Positions 6,363-14,711 of a stretch of DNA of 24,859 nt are shown piece after piece (within the stretch, counting starts at the first letter, position 1; the number at the start of each line of letters is the position of its first letter). The position numbers and the translations under genes were made by a program. This stretch comes from GCA-2688105 sp964499445. Its GTDB lineage: Bacteria > Chloroflexota > Dehalococcoidia > Dehalococcoidales > GCA-2688105. Below the pieces are notes generated by a model, which did no database searches, was not told where the DNA came from, and was given only the letters and a program-made list of their open reading frames with translations. Location: contig CAZCLE010000014.1 of the NCBI GenBank assembly GCA_964499445.1, forward strand, positions 1 through 24,859, written 5' to 3'.

Positions 6363-7862
6363 TTATTTAGCGAGAGACAGGGCAAGGTTCACCAGGGTGC
6401 GAACCGGCACCCCGGTAGCTCCTTTAACCAGGTAGGTTCGCTCCTTGTCGCTCATGCTGGGGCCAGCAATATCCAGATGAACCCAGGGGGTGTCACCAAC
6501 AAACTCGGCCAGAAACTGGGCGGCGGTAATAGCCCCGGCATACCTGCCGCCGGTATTCTTAATATCGGCGACATCACTCTTATTTTGCTCCTTATATTGC
6601 TCATACATCGGCATCTGCCAGATAAGCTCCCCGGCTTCAGCCCCAGCCGCAATTACCTTATCCACCAGCTCCTGATTATTACCAAAGGCGCCACTACAGA
6701 TATCACCCAAAGCTACTCTACAGGCTCCGGTTAGAGTAGCCACATCAACCATAAGCTTGGCGCCAAGCTTCTTAGCGTAGCCTAGAGCGTCAGCTAGAAT
6801 AAGCCGTCCCTCAGCATCGGTGGAGATAATCTCAATAGTCTTACCATTAATTGCGGTCAGAACATCTCCTGGCTTTATAGCATTGCCACCGGGCAGATTT
6901 TCGGCAGCAGGGATGACCGCCATGACATTAATCTTCGGTTTAAGTTGAGCAATGGCGCTTATGGCCGCCATAACCGCTGCCCCTCCCGCCATATCCCCCT
7001 TCATCTCCTCCATTCCCTGTGATGGCTTTATTGAAATACCCCCGGAATCAAAGGTTATTCCCTTGCCCACCAACGCCATATCAATTTCAGTAGAATCACT
7101 CCCGTGGTAACGGAGAACAATAAATTTAGGTGGTTGCCGGCTCCCCTGAGTCACCCCTAACAGCGCTCCCATACCTGACTCCTGCATCTGTTCCCGCTCC
7201 AGAACACTGATTTCAAGCCCATAGGTTTCCGCCAGCCTCGTGGCGGTATCGGCCATATGACTGGGTGTCATATAGTTGGCTGGCTCATTAACCATATCAC
7301 GAGCCAGATTGGTTGCCTCGGCTAGTATCCTGCCCTTATGGCATCCTTGCTCCAGGACGGCTCGCTCTGCCTGGTGACTGGTTACTATCAAGAACTGCTT
7401 AATCTCACCATACTCAGCTTCTGCGGTTATATGCCTACGAAATGAGTAGACACCAAGCAGGACGCCCTCGGTTACGGCTTGAGCCGCCGCCTCCGGGCTT
7501 ATACCGGCTGTCCCCGCCCCTAGAGCAGTGGTGGCAATACTATCTACACCCTTCTGCCGTAACTGTCGGCAAGTCTCAGCTGCTACTCCCCGGACTCTAT
7601 CCTGAGATAGCTCTGGCTGCTTACCCAGGCCAGCAACTGCCACCCGGTCGGCGGGGAGCTTACCCAGGCTATGGATGATAGTAATCTCGTTAAGCTTACC
7701 TTTAATCTCGCCCTGGCTAATAAGCTGAGAGATAGCCCCATCCAAAGCCTTGTCTATAGTAGCTATGTCGCCATCAAGGCGTTCCACTCCCTCAAGAAGG
7801 CTCACTATAATAGCCCCGGCTTTAGTTTTATCAATATCACCAACTATGACCTTAATCTCCAC
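6363..7862 (-). CDS. pepA: Leucyl aminopeptidase (M17)
   Basis: This cytosolic zinc/manganese aminopeptidase removes N-terminal residues such as leucine and normally works as a hexamer. It has 499 residues, the usual length. The metal and catalytic residues are visible: K267, D272 and K279 in VGKGITFDSGGISIKPSQG, D290 in MKGDMAGGAAV, and D349, E351 and R353 in STDAEGRLILADAL. The numbering runs parallel to E. coli PepA, offset by about three. The start is GTG at 7862 with AAGGAG seven bases upstream. It is the first gene of a pair with the DJ-1 gene. Repeat block R2 separates it from the upstream kinase gene. Confidence 0.97.
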   Translation of the reverse strand: MEIKVIVGDIDKTKAGAIIVSLLEGVERLDGDIATIDKALDGAISQLISQGEIKGKLNEITIIHSLGKLPADRVAVAGLGKQPELSQDRVRGVAAETCRQLRQKGVDSIATTALGAGTAGISPEAAAQAVTEGVLLGVYSFRRHITAEAEYGEIKQFLIVTSHQAERAVLEQGCHKGRILAEATNLARDMVNEPANYMTPSHMADTATRLAETYGLEISVLEREQMQESGMGALLGVTQGSRQPPKFIVLRYHGSDSTEIDMALVGKGITFDSGGISIKPSQGMEEMKGDMAGGAAVMAAISAIAQLKPKINVMAVIPAAENLPGGNAIKPGDVLTAINGKTIEIISTDAEGRLILADALGYAKKLGAKLMVDVATLTGACRVALGDICSGAFGNNQELVDKVIAAGAEAGELIWQMPMYEQYKEQNKSDVADIKNTGGRYAGAITAAQFLAEFVGDTPWVHLDIAGPSMSDKERTYLVKGATGVPVRTLVNLALSLAK

Positions 7863-7907
7863 CTTGCGTCTCCTTTCACTTACTAATGTAAATTGTTTAT
7901 TAAGGGT

Positions 7908-7990
7908 AGTTTAAGAGGGGCGGTAGCCCCTCTTTCTTTATCTTCCCCTTCCCCTTTGAAGGGGAAGGGGATACAGGGGATAGGGTAGAT
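7908..7990. repeat. Palindromic repeat block R2 (two hairpins)
   Basis: Two perfect hairpins lie between the kinase gene and pepA: 7914-7933 (AGAGGGGC-GGTA-GCCCCTCT) and 7944-7971 (13-bp arms, TCCCCTTCCCCTT type, loop TG). A tail, GGGGATACAGGGGATAGGGT, resembles the reverse complement of the left tail of block R1. This is the shortest complete copy and may be the basic unit of one subfamily. The pepA promoter would have to lie in or beside it. Confidence 0.8.
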
Positions 7991-7999
7991 AAACATTCC

Positions 8000-8587
8000 T
8001 TAACGCCTCACCTCTCTCACAATTTTATCCAGCACCGGGGTAATATCCCGGGAAGTATCCACCGCGAAGTGGTTGCGCCGGATTTTCTGAACCGAGGGCT
8101 TCATCTTCTGGTAAACTGCCCAGTCGGCACCAGATTGATTCATCGGGTTCATCTCTGCTTGTCTGGCTTTAAGCCGTTCTTGCACTACCTCGGGTGGTGC
8201 CTCAACTCGCACCAGGATTAACTTGACGTCCAAACGGTAAGCGATGCTATAAAGGTGCTCACGATATCGCTCCGATAGATTGGTAGCATCTAAAATAAGG
8301 GGAACCCCTCTTTTCAGTAGCCGTTCAACGAGAAGGTGAATAGTCTGGAAAAGGTGCGAACTCTCCGATGAGCTATAGTCTGGCGAAGGGAAAAGAGCCT
8401 TGCGCAAAGCGTCGCTTTCCAGAATTACAAATGGTAGCCTCCGGGCTAATTGGTTGCAGAAGTAGGATTTTCCGGTGCCGGGCAGGCCGCTAACGACAAT
8501 AAATGGTGGCTTGGCTACTGGCTCAGGGAGCTGCCCCAGGCTCTCAGTCAACCGCTGCACATCGGAAACAAGCTGGGTATGTTCCAT
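8000..8587 (-). CDS. P-loop kinase of the AAA_33 type
   Basis: This is a small predicted ATP-dependent kinase. The Walker A motif GLPGTGKS is at residues 34-41. A LILDATNLSERYREHL stretch fits the predicted-kinase family that also includes polynucleotide-kinase-like and zeta-toxin-like proteins. The C-terminal part has an Arg/Lys-rich lid (VVQERLKARQAE). The 195 residues form a single domain. The substrate could be a sugar, nucleotide or polynucleotide end and cannot be decided from the sequence. No antitoxin-like partner is present, which argues against a zeta toxin. The gene lies 44 bases after degV with a weak ribosome-binding site and is probably the last gene of a plsY-degV-kinase run. 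Confidence 0.8.
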   Translation of the reverse strand: MEHTQLVSDVQRLTESLGQLPEPVAKPPFIVVSGLPGTGKSYFCNQLARRLPFVILESDALRKALFPSPDYSSSESSHLFQTIHLLVERLLKRGVPLILDATNLSERYREHLYSIAYRLDVKLILVRVEAPPEVVQERLKARQAEMNPMNQSGADWAVYQKMKPSVQKIRRNHFAVDTSRDITPVLDKIVREVRR

Positions 8588-8631
8588 ACCCCTGATTATA
8601 GAATGTTTTACTTCATTTGGCTAGGCAGTCC

Positions 8632-9492
8632 CTAATCCCCGCTATAAAAAGCGACCCCGATTAATCCCGGCCCGGTGTGAACCCCCATTACCGGGGTAAA
8701 TTCAGTGATGATAAGCTCATCACAGTCGAACTGGGAGGAAATACGGTTGCTGAGGGCTACGGCTTTATCCAGGGCGTCAGCGTGCATCACCACCACATGA
8801 AGCGGTTGCCCCTTAATTACTTTTTGCACCATTATCTTTGATATGCGTTTTATTGCCCCGGCCATAGTTCTGGCGTTGGTGACGGGATGAGCATCACCGC
8901 TGTTGATGGTAAAAATGGGCTTAATCTTAAGCAGTGAACTGGCTAAGGCGGCGGCTTTGGGCACACGACCCCCTTTGACCAGATAGTAAAGGGTATCCAG
9001 GGTGGCAAATAGATTTACCCGTTGCGTTACTCCCCGGGTCGTTTCCACTACCTCGGTTAGGTTTTTCCCCTGAGTTGCTGCTTTAGCCGCTGCCAGAACA
9101 ATAAGTCCCTGAGCGGCGGCGGCCGTCCCACAATCAAGCACCTCTATCTCTACATCGGGGAGAGCTTTTTGTGCCATCTCCTTAGCCAGCCGGGCGGAGT
9201 TAAACATCCCGCTGAACTTGGCCGAGAGGGTGATACAGAGAATACTAGCCGCTCTCTGGCTGGCTTTACCATAAGCCTCAAGGAAGGGGCCGGGTGAAGA
9301 GCCTGAGGTAGTGGGAAGCCTCTTCGCCTGCCTGAGAAGGGCGTAAAACTCAGTGGGGCTTATGTCTATGCCATCCCGATAGGTCTTGTCTCCGAAAATA
9401 ATGTGTAGTGGCACCAGTTCAATGCCATACTTGTCCACCTGCTCCCGAGGAATGCAGGCAGTGGTATCGGTCACAATGGCTACTTTCTTCAT
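8632..9492 (-). CDS. DegV family fatty-acid-binding protein
   Basis: DegV (FakB-like) proteins bind a fatty acid in a deep pocket. In FakAB systems they present it for phosphorylation by FakA. The 286 residues carry the N-terminal VAIVTDTTACIP, the motif LPTTSGSSPGPFLEAY, a middle VEVLDCGTAA segment and a C-terminal GVHTGPGLIGVAF. AGGAG lies five bases before the ATG at 9492. It follows plsY by 39 bases. PlsY uses acyl phosphate, the product of the FakAB reaction, so the pairing makes biochemical sense for using exogenous fatty acid. No fakA is in the window. Confidence 0.93.
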   Translation of the reverse strand: MKKVAIVTDTTACIPREQVDKYGIELVPLHIIFGDKTYRDGIDISPTEFYALLRQAKRLPTTSGSSPGPFLEAYGKASQRAASILCITLSAKFSGMFNSARLAKEMAQKALPDVEIEVLDCGTAAAAQGLIVLAAAKAATQGKNLTEVVETTRGVTQRVNLFATLDTLYYLVKGGRVPKAAALASSLLKIKPIFTINSGDAHPVTNARTMAGAIKRISKIMVQKVIKGQPLHVVVMHADALDKAVALSNRISSQFDCDELIITEFTPVMGVHTGPGLIGVAFYSGD

Positions 9493-9531
9493 CTGACTCC
9501 TGTTTATGAAACCAGCAACAAATATGCCTTG

Positions 9532-10167
9532 TTACCACTTTTTCCTTACTTGCCAGAAGTGATACTTTCTATCGAAAATAAACTCCTTTTTACTGCCGAC
9601 GCTGGCCGCGGCTCTTTTGGACGTGGCGAAATGTCTGATACCCAGAAAAACAGCCAGCGCTAGAGAATAGATGATGAGCATATCTGAGCCATTGAATTGC
9701 CAGATAATCAAGGGTAAGAAAGCCAGCCCGATGCCTATTCCCAGCGTAGGATTGCTAGTGATGATGACGATTATTGCTATTATAGCGAAGCTAATGGCAA
9801 ACTCGCGGGGAGTTAGGGCAAGGAGCACCCCCATGATGGTAGCTCCCCCTTTGCCTCCCCTAAATCTCAGAAAAACAGGCCAGTTGTGTCCAGCTACGGT
9901 GGTAAATCCAACAACAAGAACCCATATCAAGGGGAGACCCAGCCAGCGGGCAACAAACACGGCTACTAAACCCTTGGCTACGTCAGCAGCGAGCACAGCA
10001 AAACCGGCGGCGACCCCTACTTCCCGCATGACGTTTAAAGCGCCCACATTACCGCCGCCTACTTGCCGAACATCAACCCCCCTTTTGAGGCGACCGGCAA
10101 TATAGGCGAAGGGGATGGAACCCAGCAGATAACCAATAACTACGGCTATAATCGCATTGAGTATCAT
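9532..10167 (-). CDS. plsY: Glycerol-3-phosphate acyltransferase PlsY
   Basis: This membrane enzyme transfers an acyl group from acyl phosphate to glycerol-3-phosphate, the first step of phospholipid synthesis. Its 211 residues contain several hydrophobic spans. The three family motifs are GSIPFAYIAGR (16-26), GGGNVGALNVMRE (37-49; many relatives read GSGNIGATN) and GHNWPVFLRFRGGKGGAT (93-110). The start ATG at 10167 is preceded by AAGGGG about ten bases upstream. It is probably the first gene of the run with degV. The 115-base gap upstream holds no clear promoter; the best guess, TTGAGC-18-TCTATT, is weak. Confidence 0.95.
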   Translation of the reverse strand: MILNAIIAVVIGYLLGSIPFAYIAGRLKRGVDVRQVGGGNVGALNVMREVGVAAGFAVLAADVAKGLVAVFVARWLGLPLIWVLVVGFTTVAGHNWPVFLRFRGGKGGATIMGVLLALTPREFAISFAIIAIIVIITSNPTLGIGIGLAFLPLIIWQFNGSDMLIIYSLALAVFLGIRHFATSKRAAASVGSKKEFIFDRKYHFWQVRKKW

Positions 10168-10282
10168 TCAGTAACACCCCTTAACTTTTTACGGCGACAA
10201 TAGACGTGTCATATCCCATTCTGCTCAACCAATTCCCTGGTGAGGCAAGCTATGCTGTCAGTAATAATGACTACCTCTGGCG

Positions 10283-11203
10283 TCACCAACCCCCTCTCGG
10301 TATCACATCTCTTTTTCTTATCTTTCGTTCTATCAATGCCGGGCTTAAGAAAAGCCCCAGCATCACTAGCATTAGCACCAAAAAGGCAGACAGACTGAGC
10401 CTACCATCAGGATAATAGGCCACCATGGTTAAAGTTAACAGCCCCGATACTACTAGTATGACTATCTTTAACCAGCGCTGTCTCAAACGGAAGAATGCAG
10501 CCACTGCTGCGGCTAAAGCTAAAAAGCTTAGCCCAATCCAGGGAGCAAAATCGTGGAGGTGCTGTATGCTAAACTCAGGAAATTTCCCCTCCAACTCCAC
10601 AGCTAAAAACCAACCGATGATGATAGGTATCGGGAACAGCATTAGGGAGCTATATAACCAATCTCTCTTTATGGTCTGAACTATAATAGAATATACTAAC
10701 CATAGCGCTAGCGGGATATAGAGGACTATTGCCAACCACGACCACCCTTTAGGTAGATAAAGTAGGGGAAGGCCAGCCACCACTACCGGCAGCAAGGAAT
10801 AACCCAGCCATGGGAAAAGCCAGGTTGGTTTACCGTGCCACCAGCCATAAATGGCCATGCTGAGGACTAAGACGAGCGTAATTGATAACCAACCAATACC
10901 CTGCCACCAATTCAAAGCAAACAATAGACCAAAAATCAGGTGGGGCATTGAGGCTAATAACGCTTGCCTCCAGCTGCCCTGACTATGAGTTTCATATATC
11001 TGACGGGCGACCAACTTAGCCGAGCCTAAGAGTTTCACACAGGTATTAGCTGCTTCCTCCTCTGATAGCCCGGCCTGTCTCATCTCCTGGAGTCTATCCT
11101 CAATGTGCGTCTCAAGCTCATTTATAACTTCCCTCTCTGTGGAGAGGTCAAGCCTCAGGTTATCTCTAACATCATTTAAGTAATGAGCCAGAGTGGTGGT
11201 CAC
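10283..11203 (-). CDS. HAAS-domain multipass membrane protein
   Basis: The first 75 or so residues form a soluble helical domain of the HAAS/DUF1700 type (YLNDVRDNLRL ... VINELETHIEDRLQEM ... EEEAANTCVKLLGSAKLVA). About seven hydrophobic spans follow, ending with a basic tail (ERKIRKRD). HAAS proteins are usually encoded next to a PadR regulator, as here. They are thought to act as membrane partners or targets of it. The start is GTG at 11203, overlapping the PadR stop in a GTGA four-base overlap, so translation is coupled. The ligand or stress is unknown. Confidence 0.85.
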   Translation of the reverse strand: MTTTLAHYLNDVRDNLRLDLSTEREVINELETHIEDRLQEMRQAGLSEEEAANTCVKLLGSAKLVARQIYETHSQGSWRQALLASMPHLIFGLLFALNWWQGIGWLSITLVLVLSMAIYGWWHGKPTWLFPWLGYSLLPVVVAGLPLLYLPKGWSWLAIVLYIPLALWLVYSIIVQTIKRDWLYSSLMLFPIPIIIGWFLAVELEGKFPEFSIQHLHDFAPWIGLSFLALAAAVAAFFRLRQRWLKIVILVVSGLLTLTMVAYYPDGRLSLSAFLVLMLVMLGLFLSPALIERKIRKRDVIPRGGW

Positions 11204-11547
11204 TTTCCTACCTCAACACTAGCCGGTTGAATAATCAGGTTCATGGCAGCCAGGAAATCCCGCCATTGACCCTTTTTCTCTACCAGGATAGACAGACCTT
11301 TTTCAGTAATATGATAATACTTTCTTTGCTGTCCGGTGGGCAGTACCTGCCACTTACCTCGGATTAATCCGGCTCTTTCCATGCGGTGGAGAGCTGGATA
11401 AAGGGTGCCCTCCTTAAATTGGAAGTAGCCCTGGCTCCTTCTCCCCAGTTCCTTAATAATCTGGTAGCCATACATCGGCTGCTGACATATCAAGCAGAGG
11501 AGTAAGGAGTCCACGTTACCCTTCATTAACTCACGCCTTTGGGGCAT
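11200..11547 (-). CDS. PadR family transcriptional regulator
   Basis: The winged-helix DNA-binding protein has 115 residues. The PadR core is clear: LLLCLICQQPMYGYQIIKEL, then FKEGTLYPALHRMERAGLI, then the wing GQQRKYYHITEKG. It probably represses its own two-gene operon with the HAAS membrane protein. A palindrome (11580-11599) overlaps the -10 element of its promoter. A strong GGGGAGGT lies upstream of the ATG at 11547. It belongs to the short PadR type with a single dimerisation helix. Confidence 0.93.
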   Translation of the reverse strand: MPQRRELMKGNVDSLLLCLICQQPMYGYQIIKELGRRSQGYFQFKEGTLYPALHRMERAGLIRGKWQVLPTGQQRKYYHITEKGLSILVEKKGQWRDFLAAMNLIIQPASVEVGK

Positions 11548-11579
11548 CTAAATTACCTCCCCTATAAAATACCTAGTTT

Positions 11580-11620
11580 GGCTATGTAAAATCATAGCCT
11601 ATATTTCTATACATTGCAAA
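11580..11620 (-). promoter_or_regulatory. PadR-HAAS promoter with overlapping operator-like palindrome
   Basis: On the minus strand, TTTGCA (11620..11615) and TATGAT (11596..11591) are 18 bases apart. The inverted repeat GGCTATG-N6-CATAGCC (11599..11580) covers the -10 element. PadR operators often contain spaced ATGT/ACAT half-sites, and this one reads TATG...CATA. The position suits repression by the adjacent PadR protein. Confidence 0.55.
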
Positions 11621-11643
11621 TGAGATTACAAAAAGCGGTGACT

Positions 11644-12888
11644 TTACTGTGAGGGGAACTGACCAAAAATCAAGGTGGCATTGGTGCTGCCAATACCAAA
11701 GGAATTGGAAAGGGCTACCCTTACCTTAGCTTTTCTGGCTACATTGGGCACATAATCGAGGTCACACTCGGGGTCTGGGGTCTCATAGTTGATGGTGGGC
11801 GGGATAATGCCCTGGGTGATAGTCAGGATACTAAATATTGCCTCCACCGCTCCGGCTGCCCCCCATAAATGACCTATCATTGATTTGTTAGCGCTTATCG
11901 GTATCTGCTTACTCAGTCCCTGGAAGACTTTCTTTATCGCCCTGGTTTCAGATAGGTCGTTTAGCACCGTTGATGTGCCATGAGCATTAATATACTCAAT
12001 CTTATCAGTAGAAATGCCGGCATCATTGAGTGCCATTTTCATACACCTAGCGGCACCTTCGCCCTCAGGGTCGGGGGCTACTATATGATAGGCATCGCTG
12101 TTTAAGCCGTAGCCCAATACCTCGGCATAGATTCTGGCTCCTCTATTCAGGGCAGACTCCAGTTCTTCCAGAATGACGGTGCCACTACCCTCACTGGAGA
12201 CAAAGCCGTCGCGGTCTTTATCAAAGGGACGGCTGGCCTTCTCCGGCTCATCATTCCGGGCGGAGGTGAAGCCACCGGCGTCCAGTCCGGCAAAGATAAG
12301 CGGACTAATTGCCGAATCAGACCCGCCGGCGATTATTGCCTCAGCCTCGCCCCTCTGAATAATCCTGGCCGCCTCGCCGATGGCATGCGTCCCGGCGGCA
12401 CAGGCAGTTACCGGGCACAGGTTCGGTCCCTTAGCCCCAAACTGGATGGAAACCTGCCCGGCGGCCATATTACCCGGAAAGCTGGGAACAAAAAAGGGGG
12501 AAACCCGGTGGCGTTCTCCCTGGAGTAACAACGTATAGTTTTTTATCAGGCTTTCTATCCCACAGGCGGCGGTGGCTATTACCACCCCCACCCGGTCAGC
12601 ATTATCAGGGTTAATGGTTAACCGGGAATCTTCCACTGCCATCCGGGTGGCGGCTAGAGCCAAGTGAGTGAAACGGTCTGCCCTTCTGGCCAGTTTCCGG
12701 TCAATAAAATCTAGCGGATTAAAATCATTCGCCTCACCGGCAATCTGAGTCTTAAAATCACTGGCATCAAACCTGGTCACTATACCAATACCAGATTTCC
12801 CCTGGCACAGAGATTGCCAGCTTTTCTCTACCCCTGTTCCCAGGGGGGTCACTGCTCCCAATCCGGTTACCACAACCCTTCTTTTCAT
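11644..12888 (-). CDS. fabF: 3-oxoacyl-ACP synthase, FabF type
   Basis: This condensing enzyme extends acyl-ACP with malonyl-ACP in fatty-acid synthesis. It has 414 residues. The Cys-His-His triad is intact: C163 in PVTACAAGTHAIGEA, H303 in NAHGTSTVLND and H340 in NKSMIGHLWGAAGA. The loop that reads NSFGFGGTN in typical FabF is NSFGIGSTN here, so the gating Phe (E. coli F400) is Ile399. The start ATG at 12888 has GGAGGA eight bases upstream. It follows an AMP-forming acyl ligase by 81 bases on the same strand. No acyl carrier protein or other fab genes are nearby, so it may serve a special acyl chain rather than bulk synthesis. Confidence 0.92.
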   Translation of the reverse strand: MKRRVVVTGLGAVTPLGTGVEKSWQSLCQGKSGIGIVTRFDASDFKTQIAGEANDFNPLDFIDRKLARRADRFTHLALAATRMAVEDSRLTINPDNADRVGVVIATAACGIESLIKNYTLLLQGERHRVSPFFVPSFPGNMAAGQVSIQFGAKGPNLCPVTACAAGTHAIGEAARIIQRGEAEAIIAGGSDSAISPLIFAGLDAGGFTSARNDEPEKASRPFDKDRDGFVSSEGSGTVILEELESALNRGARIYAEVLGYGLNSDAYHIVAPDPEGEGAARCMKMALNDAGISTDKIEYINAHGTSTVLNDLSETRAIKKVFQGLSKQIPISANKSMIGHLWGAAGAVEAIFSILTITQGIIPPTINYETPDPECDLDYVPNVARKAKVRVALSNSFGIGSTNATLIFGQFPSQ

Positions 12889-12969
12889 GTACAGTTCTCC
12901 TCCAGCCAGCCTGACCTGTCTTGTTTAACTTCAAGTGGTGGATATGATATAGTGAGGTGAGGTTGATAG

Positions 12970-14490
12970 TCAATCTCTAAGGCTTTGCTTGCGAATCTTG
13001 CCACTGGCGGTTTTGGGTAGAGCCTCCATAAATACCACCTCTCTAGGCACCTTGTAGTCAACCAGACGCTCACGGCAGAATTTCTTAATCTCGGCTTCGG
13101 TGGCTGTCTCCCCTTTCTTCAGGCTGATAAACGCTTTAACCGCCTCGCCCCTCGTCTTATCAGGGACCCCGATTACCGCCACCTCGGCTACCTTGGGGTG
13201 AGTGTAGAGCACATCCTCAACATCAACCGGATAGACATTGTGTCCGCTTACGATTATCATATCCTTCTTCCTGCCAAGGATAAACACATAGCCATCTTCG
13301 TCAACCTTGCCAATATCACCGGTATAATACCAGCCATCCTTTATTACCTCAGCGGTAGCTTCAGGATTTTTATAGTAGCCGTCCATGAGACAGCCACTCA
13401 CGAGTATCTCACCAGCTTGATTTCGGGGTAGCTTCTGGTCATTCTCATCTACTATCCTCAGCCCCAGCCCGGGCTGTATCAGCCCTACTGCACCAACCTT
13501 TCCCGTGCCATCAAGCGGCTGAATGGTAAAAACGGCCGGGCTTTCACTGGTGCCCCAGAGGTTGGTAATATTCAGACCATAAAGTTCCTTAAACTGCTTT
13601 GCGGTCTCTATGGGCAGGGGGGCGCCGGCACTGATGCATAGGCGGATGGAGCTTACATCATTCCTTACCCCTTCCTTTCGTGCCGTCTCAATGGCCAGAC
13701 CATAAATAGACGGCACTTCTACCAGTATGGTGCCTTTCTCCTTTTCAGCAGCCTCAGTGAGAGCACCAATAGATAGCCCGGGCACCATGACCATGGTGCT
13801 GCCTTTACAGAATGGTGCCAGCAAATCTATTACCAGGGCAAACATATGATACAGGGGTAAGGCAAACATGATAGTTACATCCTTATCAGTCTGCCGAAAG
13901 CTCTCGGCGGCCAGAGTTGACCCCTTGGTCAAGGTATGGTGCGGGAGCACAATCCCTTTAGGTATACCGGTAGTCCCCGAGGTGTAGGCAATATCGGCGA
14001 TATCACCGGGCTCAGGCTCTGCCTCAACCCGCTGTGGGGAACTGGTGGTCATAATCTCCTGGTAGCTGACGAACTGACCCTCATGATACTTGGAGCTTAT
14101 GTCAATGACCTTCTCAATTGATTTAAACCTGGGTAGGGCTGGCATTAATGTCTCCAGGACCGTGCTTTCCGTTACCAGCACCCTGGGCTGACAGTCGTCA
14201 ATGAAGGAAGCTAATTCCTCAACCTTTGACTTGGGGTTGAGGCGGACAGTAGTACCACCGCTCTTGACTACACCAAAAAAGGTGATGATGAATTCCGGGG
14301 TGTCAGTCAGTAGTATTATCACCCGCTCACCTCTGCCCACCCCCATTTTTATCAGGGCATTGGCTATCTTATTTGAGGCTTCATCCAGTTCGGCGTAGGA
14401 TAACCTGCGCTCACCCAAAACAACAGCCGTCTTTCCCCCATACCGCTTGGCGGTCTCCTCCAGCATCTGTTTCAAGTTGGTTATCGTCAT
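12970..14490 (-). CDS. AMP-forming acyl-CoA ligase
   Basis: This ATP-dependent enzyme activates a carboxylic acid through an acyl-adenylate, usually to an acyl-CoA. The AMP-binding motif YTSGTTGIPKG is at residues 169-179. LWGTSE lies at 311-316, YYTGDIG with D392 at 388-394, and GRKKDMIIVSGHNVYP at 406-421. The catalytic Lys498 lies in the C-terminal KTASGKIRKQ. The 506 residues are typical of long-chain or medium-chain ligases; substrate length cannot be read from sequence. GGGAGGT lies six bases before the ATG. It is the first gene of a two-gene run with fabF, driven by a good promoter, and diverges from the NYN gene. Confidence 0.92.
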   Translation of the reverse strand: MTITNLKQMLEETAKRYGGKTAVVLGERRLSYAELDEASNKIANALIKMGVGRGERVIILLTDTPEFIITFFGVVKSGGTTVRLNPKSKVEELASFIDDCQPRVLVTESTVLETLMPALPRFKSIEKVIDISSKYHEGQFVSYQEIMTTSSPQRVEAEPEPGDIADIAYTSGTTGIPKGIVLPHHTLTKGSTLAAESFRQTDKDVTIMFALPLYHMFALVIDLLAPFCKGSTMVMVPGLSIGALTEAAEKEKGTILVEVPSIYGLAIETARKEGVRNDVSSIRLCISAGAPLPIETAKQFKELYGLNITNLWGTSESPAVFTIQPLDGTGKVGAVGLIQPGLGLRIVDENDQKLPRNQAGEILVSGCLMDGYYKNPEATAEVIKDGWYYTGDIGKVDEDGYVFILGRKKDMIIVSGHNVYPVDVEDVLYTHPKVAEVAVIGVPDKTRGEAVKAFISLKKGETATEAEIKKFCRERLVDYKVPREVVFMEALPKTASGKIRKQSLRD

Positions 14491-14526
14491 TATTTACCTC
14501 CCGGTATTTCGGGATTAGATAGGATT

Positions 14527-14554
14527 AGTTTAGCAGATTTGCCCCCTCTGTCAA
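14527..14554 (-). promoter_or_regulatory. Promoter of the acyl ligase-fabF operon
   Basis: On the minus strand, TTGACA (14554..14549) and TAAACT (14532..14527) are 16 bases apart. The predicted start is near 14520, about 30 bases before the ATG. Confidence 0.65.
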
Positions 14555-14558
14555 TGAG

Positions 14559-14594
14559 TAGGTATCAAACCTAGTGTCACTGTATAGGTACCAT
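14559..14594. promoter_or_regulatory. Operator-like palindromes between divergent promoters
   Basis: The inverted repeat TAGGT-ATCAA-ACCTA (14559-14573) and a second TAGGTACC (14585-14592) share the half-site TAGGTA, 26 bases apart. They lie exactly between the two back-to-back promoters. Binding by a regulator is a guess from position and symmetry. Confidence 0.35.
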
Positions 14595-14600
14595 GGGGGC

Positions 14601-14628
14601 TTGACAAATCCGGCGTTTCTGTTACAAT
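14601..14628 (+). promoter_or_regulatory. Promoter of the NYN gene
   Basis: A consensus TTGACA (14601-14606) and TACAAT (14623-14628) are 16 bases apart. The predicted start is near 14635, leaving a leader of about 77 bases that contains the 14678 hairpin. Confidence 0.7.
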
Positions 14629-14677
14629 GTTTATTGTAAGAGAGTTAATTTCCCCTGTTGGTTCGCTGGCAGGGCGC

Positions 14678-14711
14678 TAAGCCGCCTACGGGCGGCTTAG
14701 TTCTTATTCTT
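14678..14711 (+). terminator. Leader hairpin before the NYN gene, attenuator-like
   Basis: A perfect 9-bp stem (TAAGCCGCC, loop TACG, GGCGGCTTA) ends at 14699. The T-rich stretch GTTCTTATTCTT follows, and the ATG of the NYN gene comes right after. It resembles a weak intrinsic terminator placed inside the leader, so it may attenuate the gene or shape its translation start. Confidence 0.5.

Noticed and set aside
8000..8587. Zeta-type toxin of a toxin-antitoxin pair
   Set aside because: The P-loop kinase motifs fit, but no small antitoxin gene is adjacent and the gene sits in a lipid gene run.
9671..10105. Plus-strand 144-aa ORF opposite plsY
   Set aside because: It is rich in Pro, Thr and Ala as expected from reading the complement of a membrane-protein gene; plsY has all its family motifs.
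14658..14711. TTG start of the NYN protein
   Set aside because: The added residues are encoded by the leader hairpin and do not look like the family; the NYN core starts right after the ATG at 14712.
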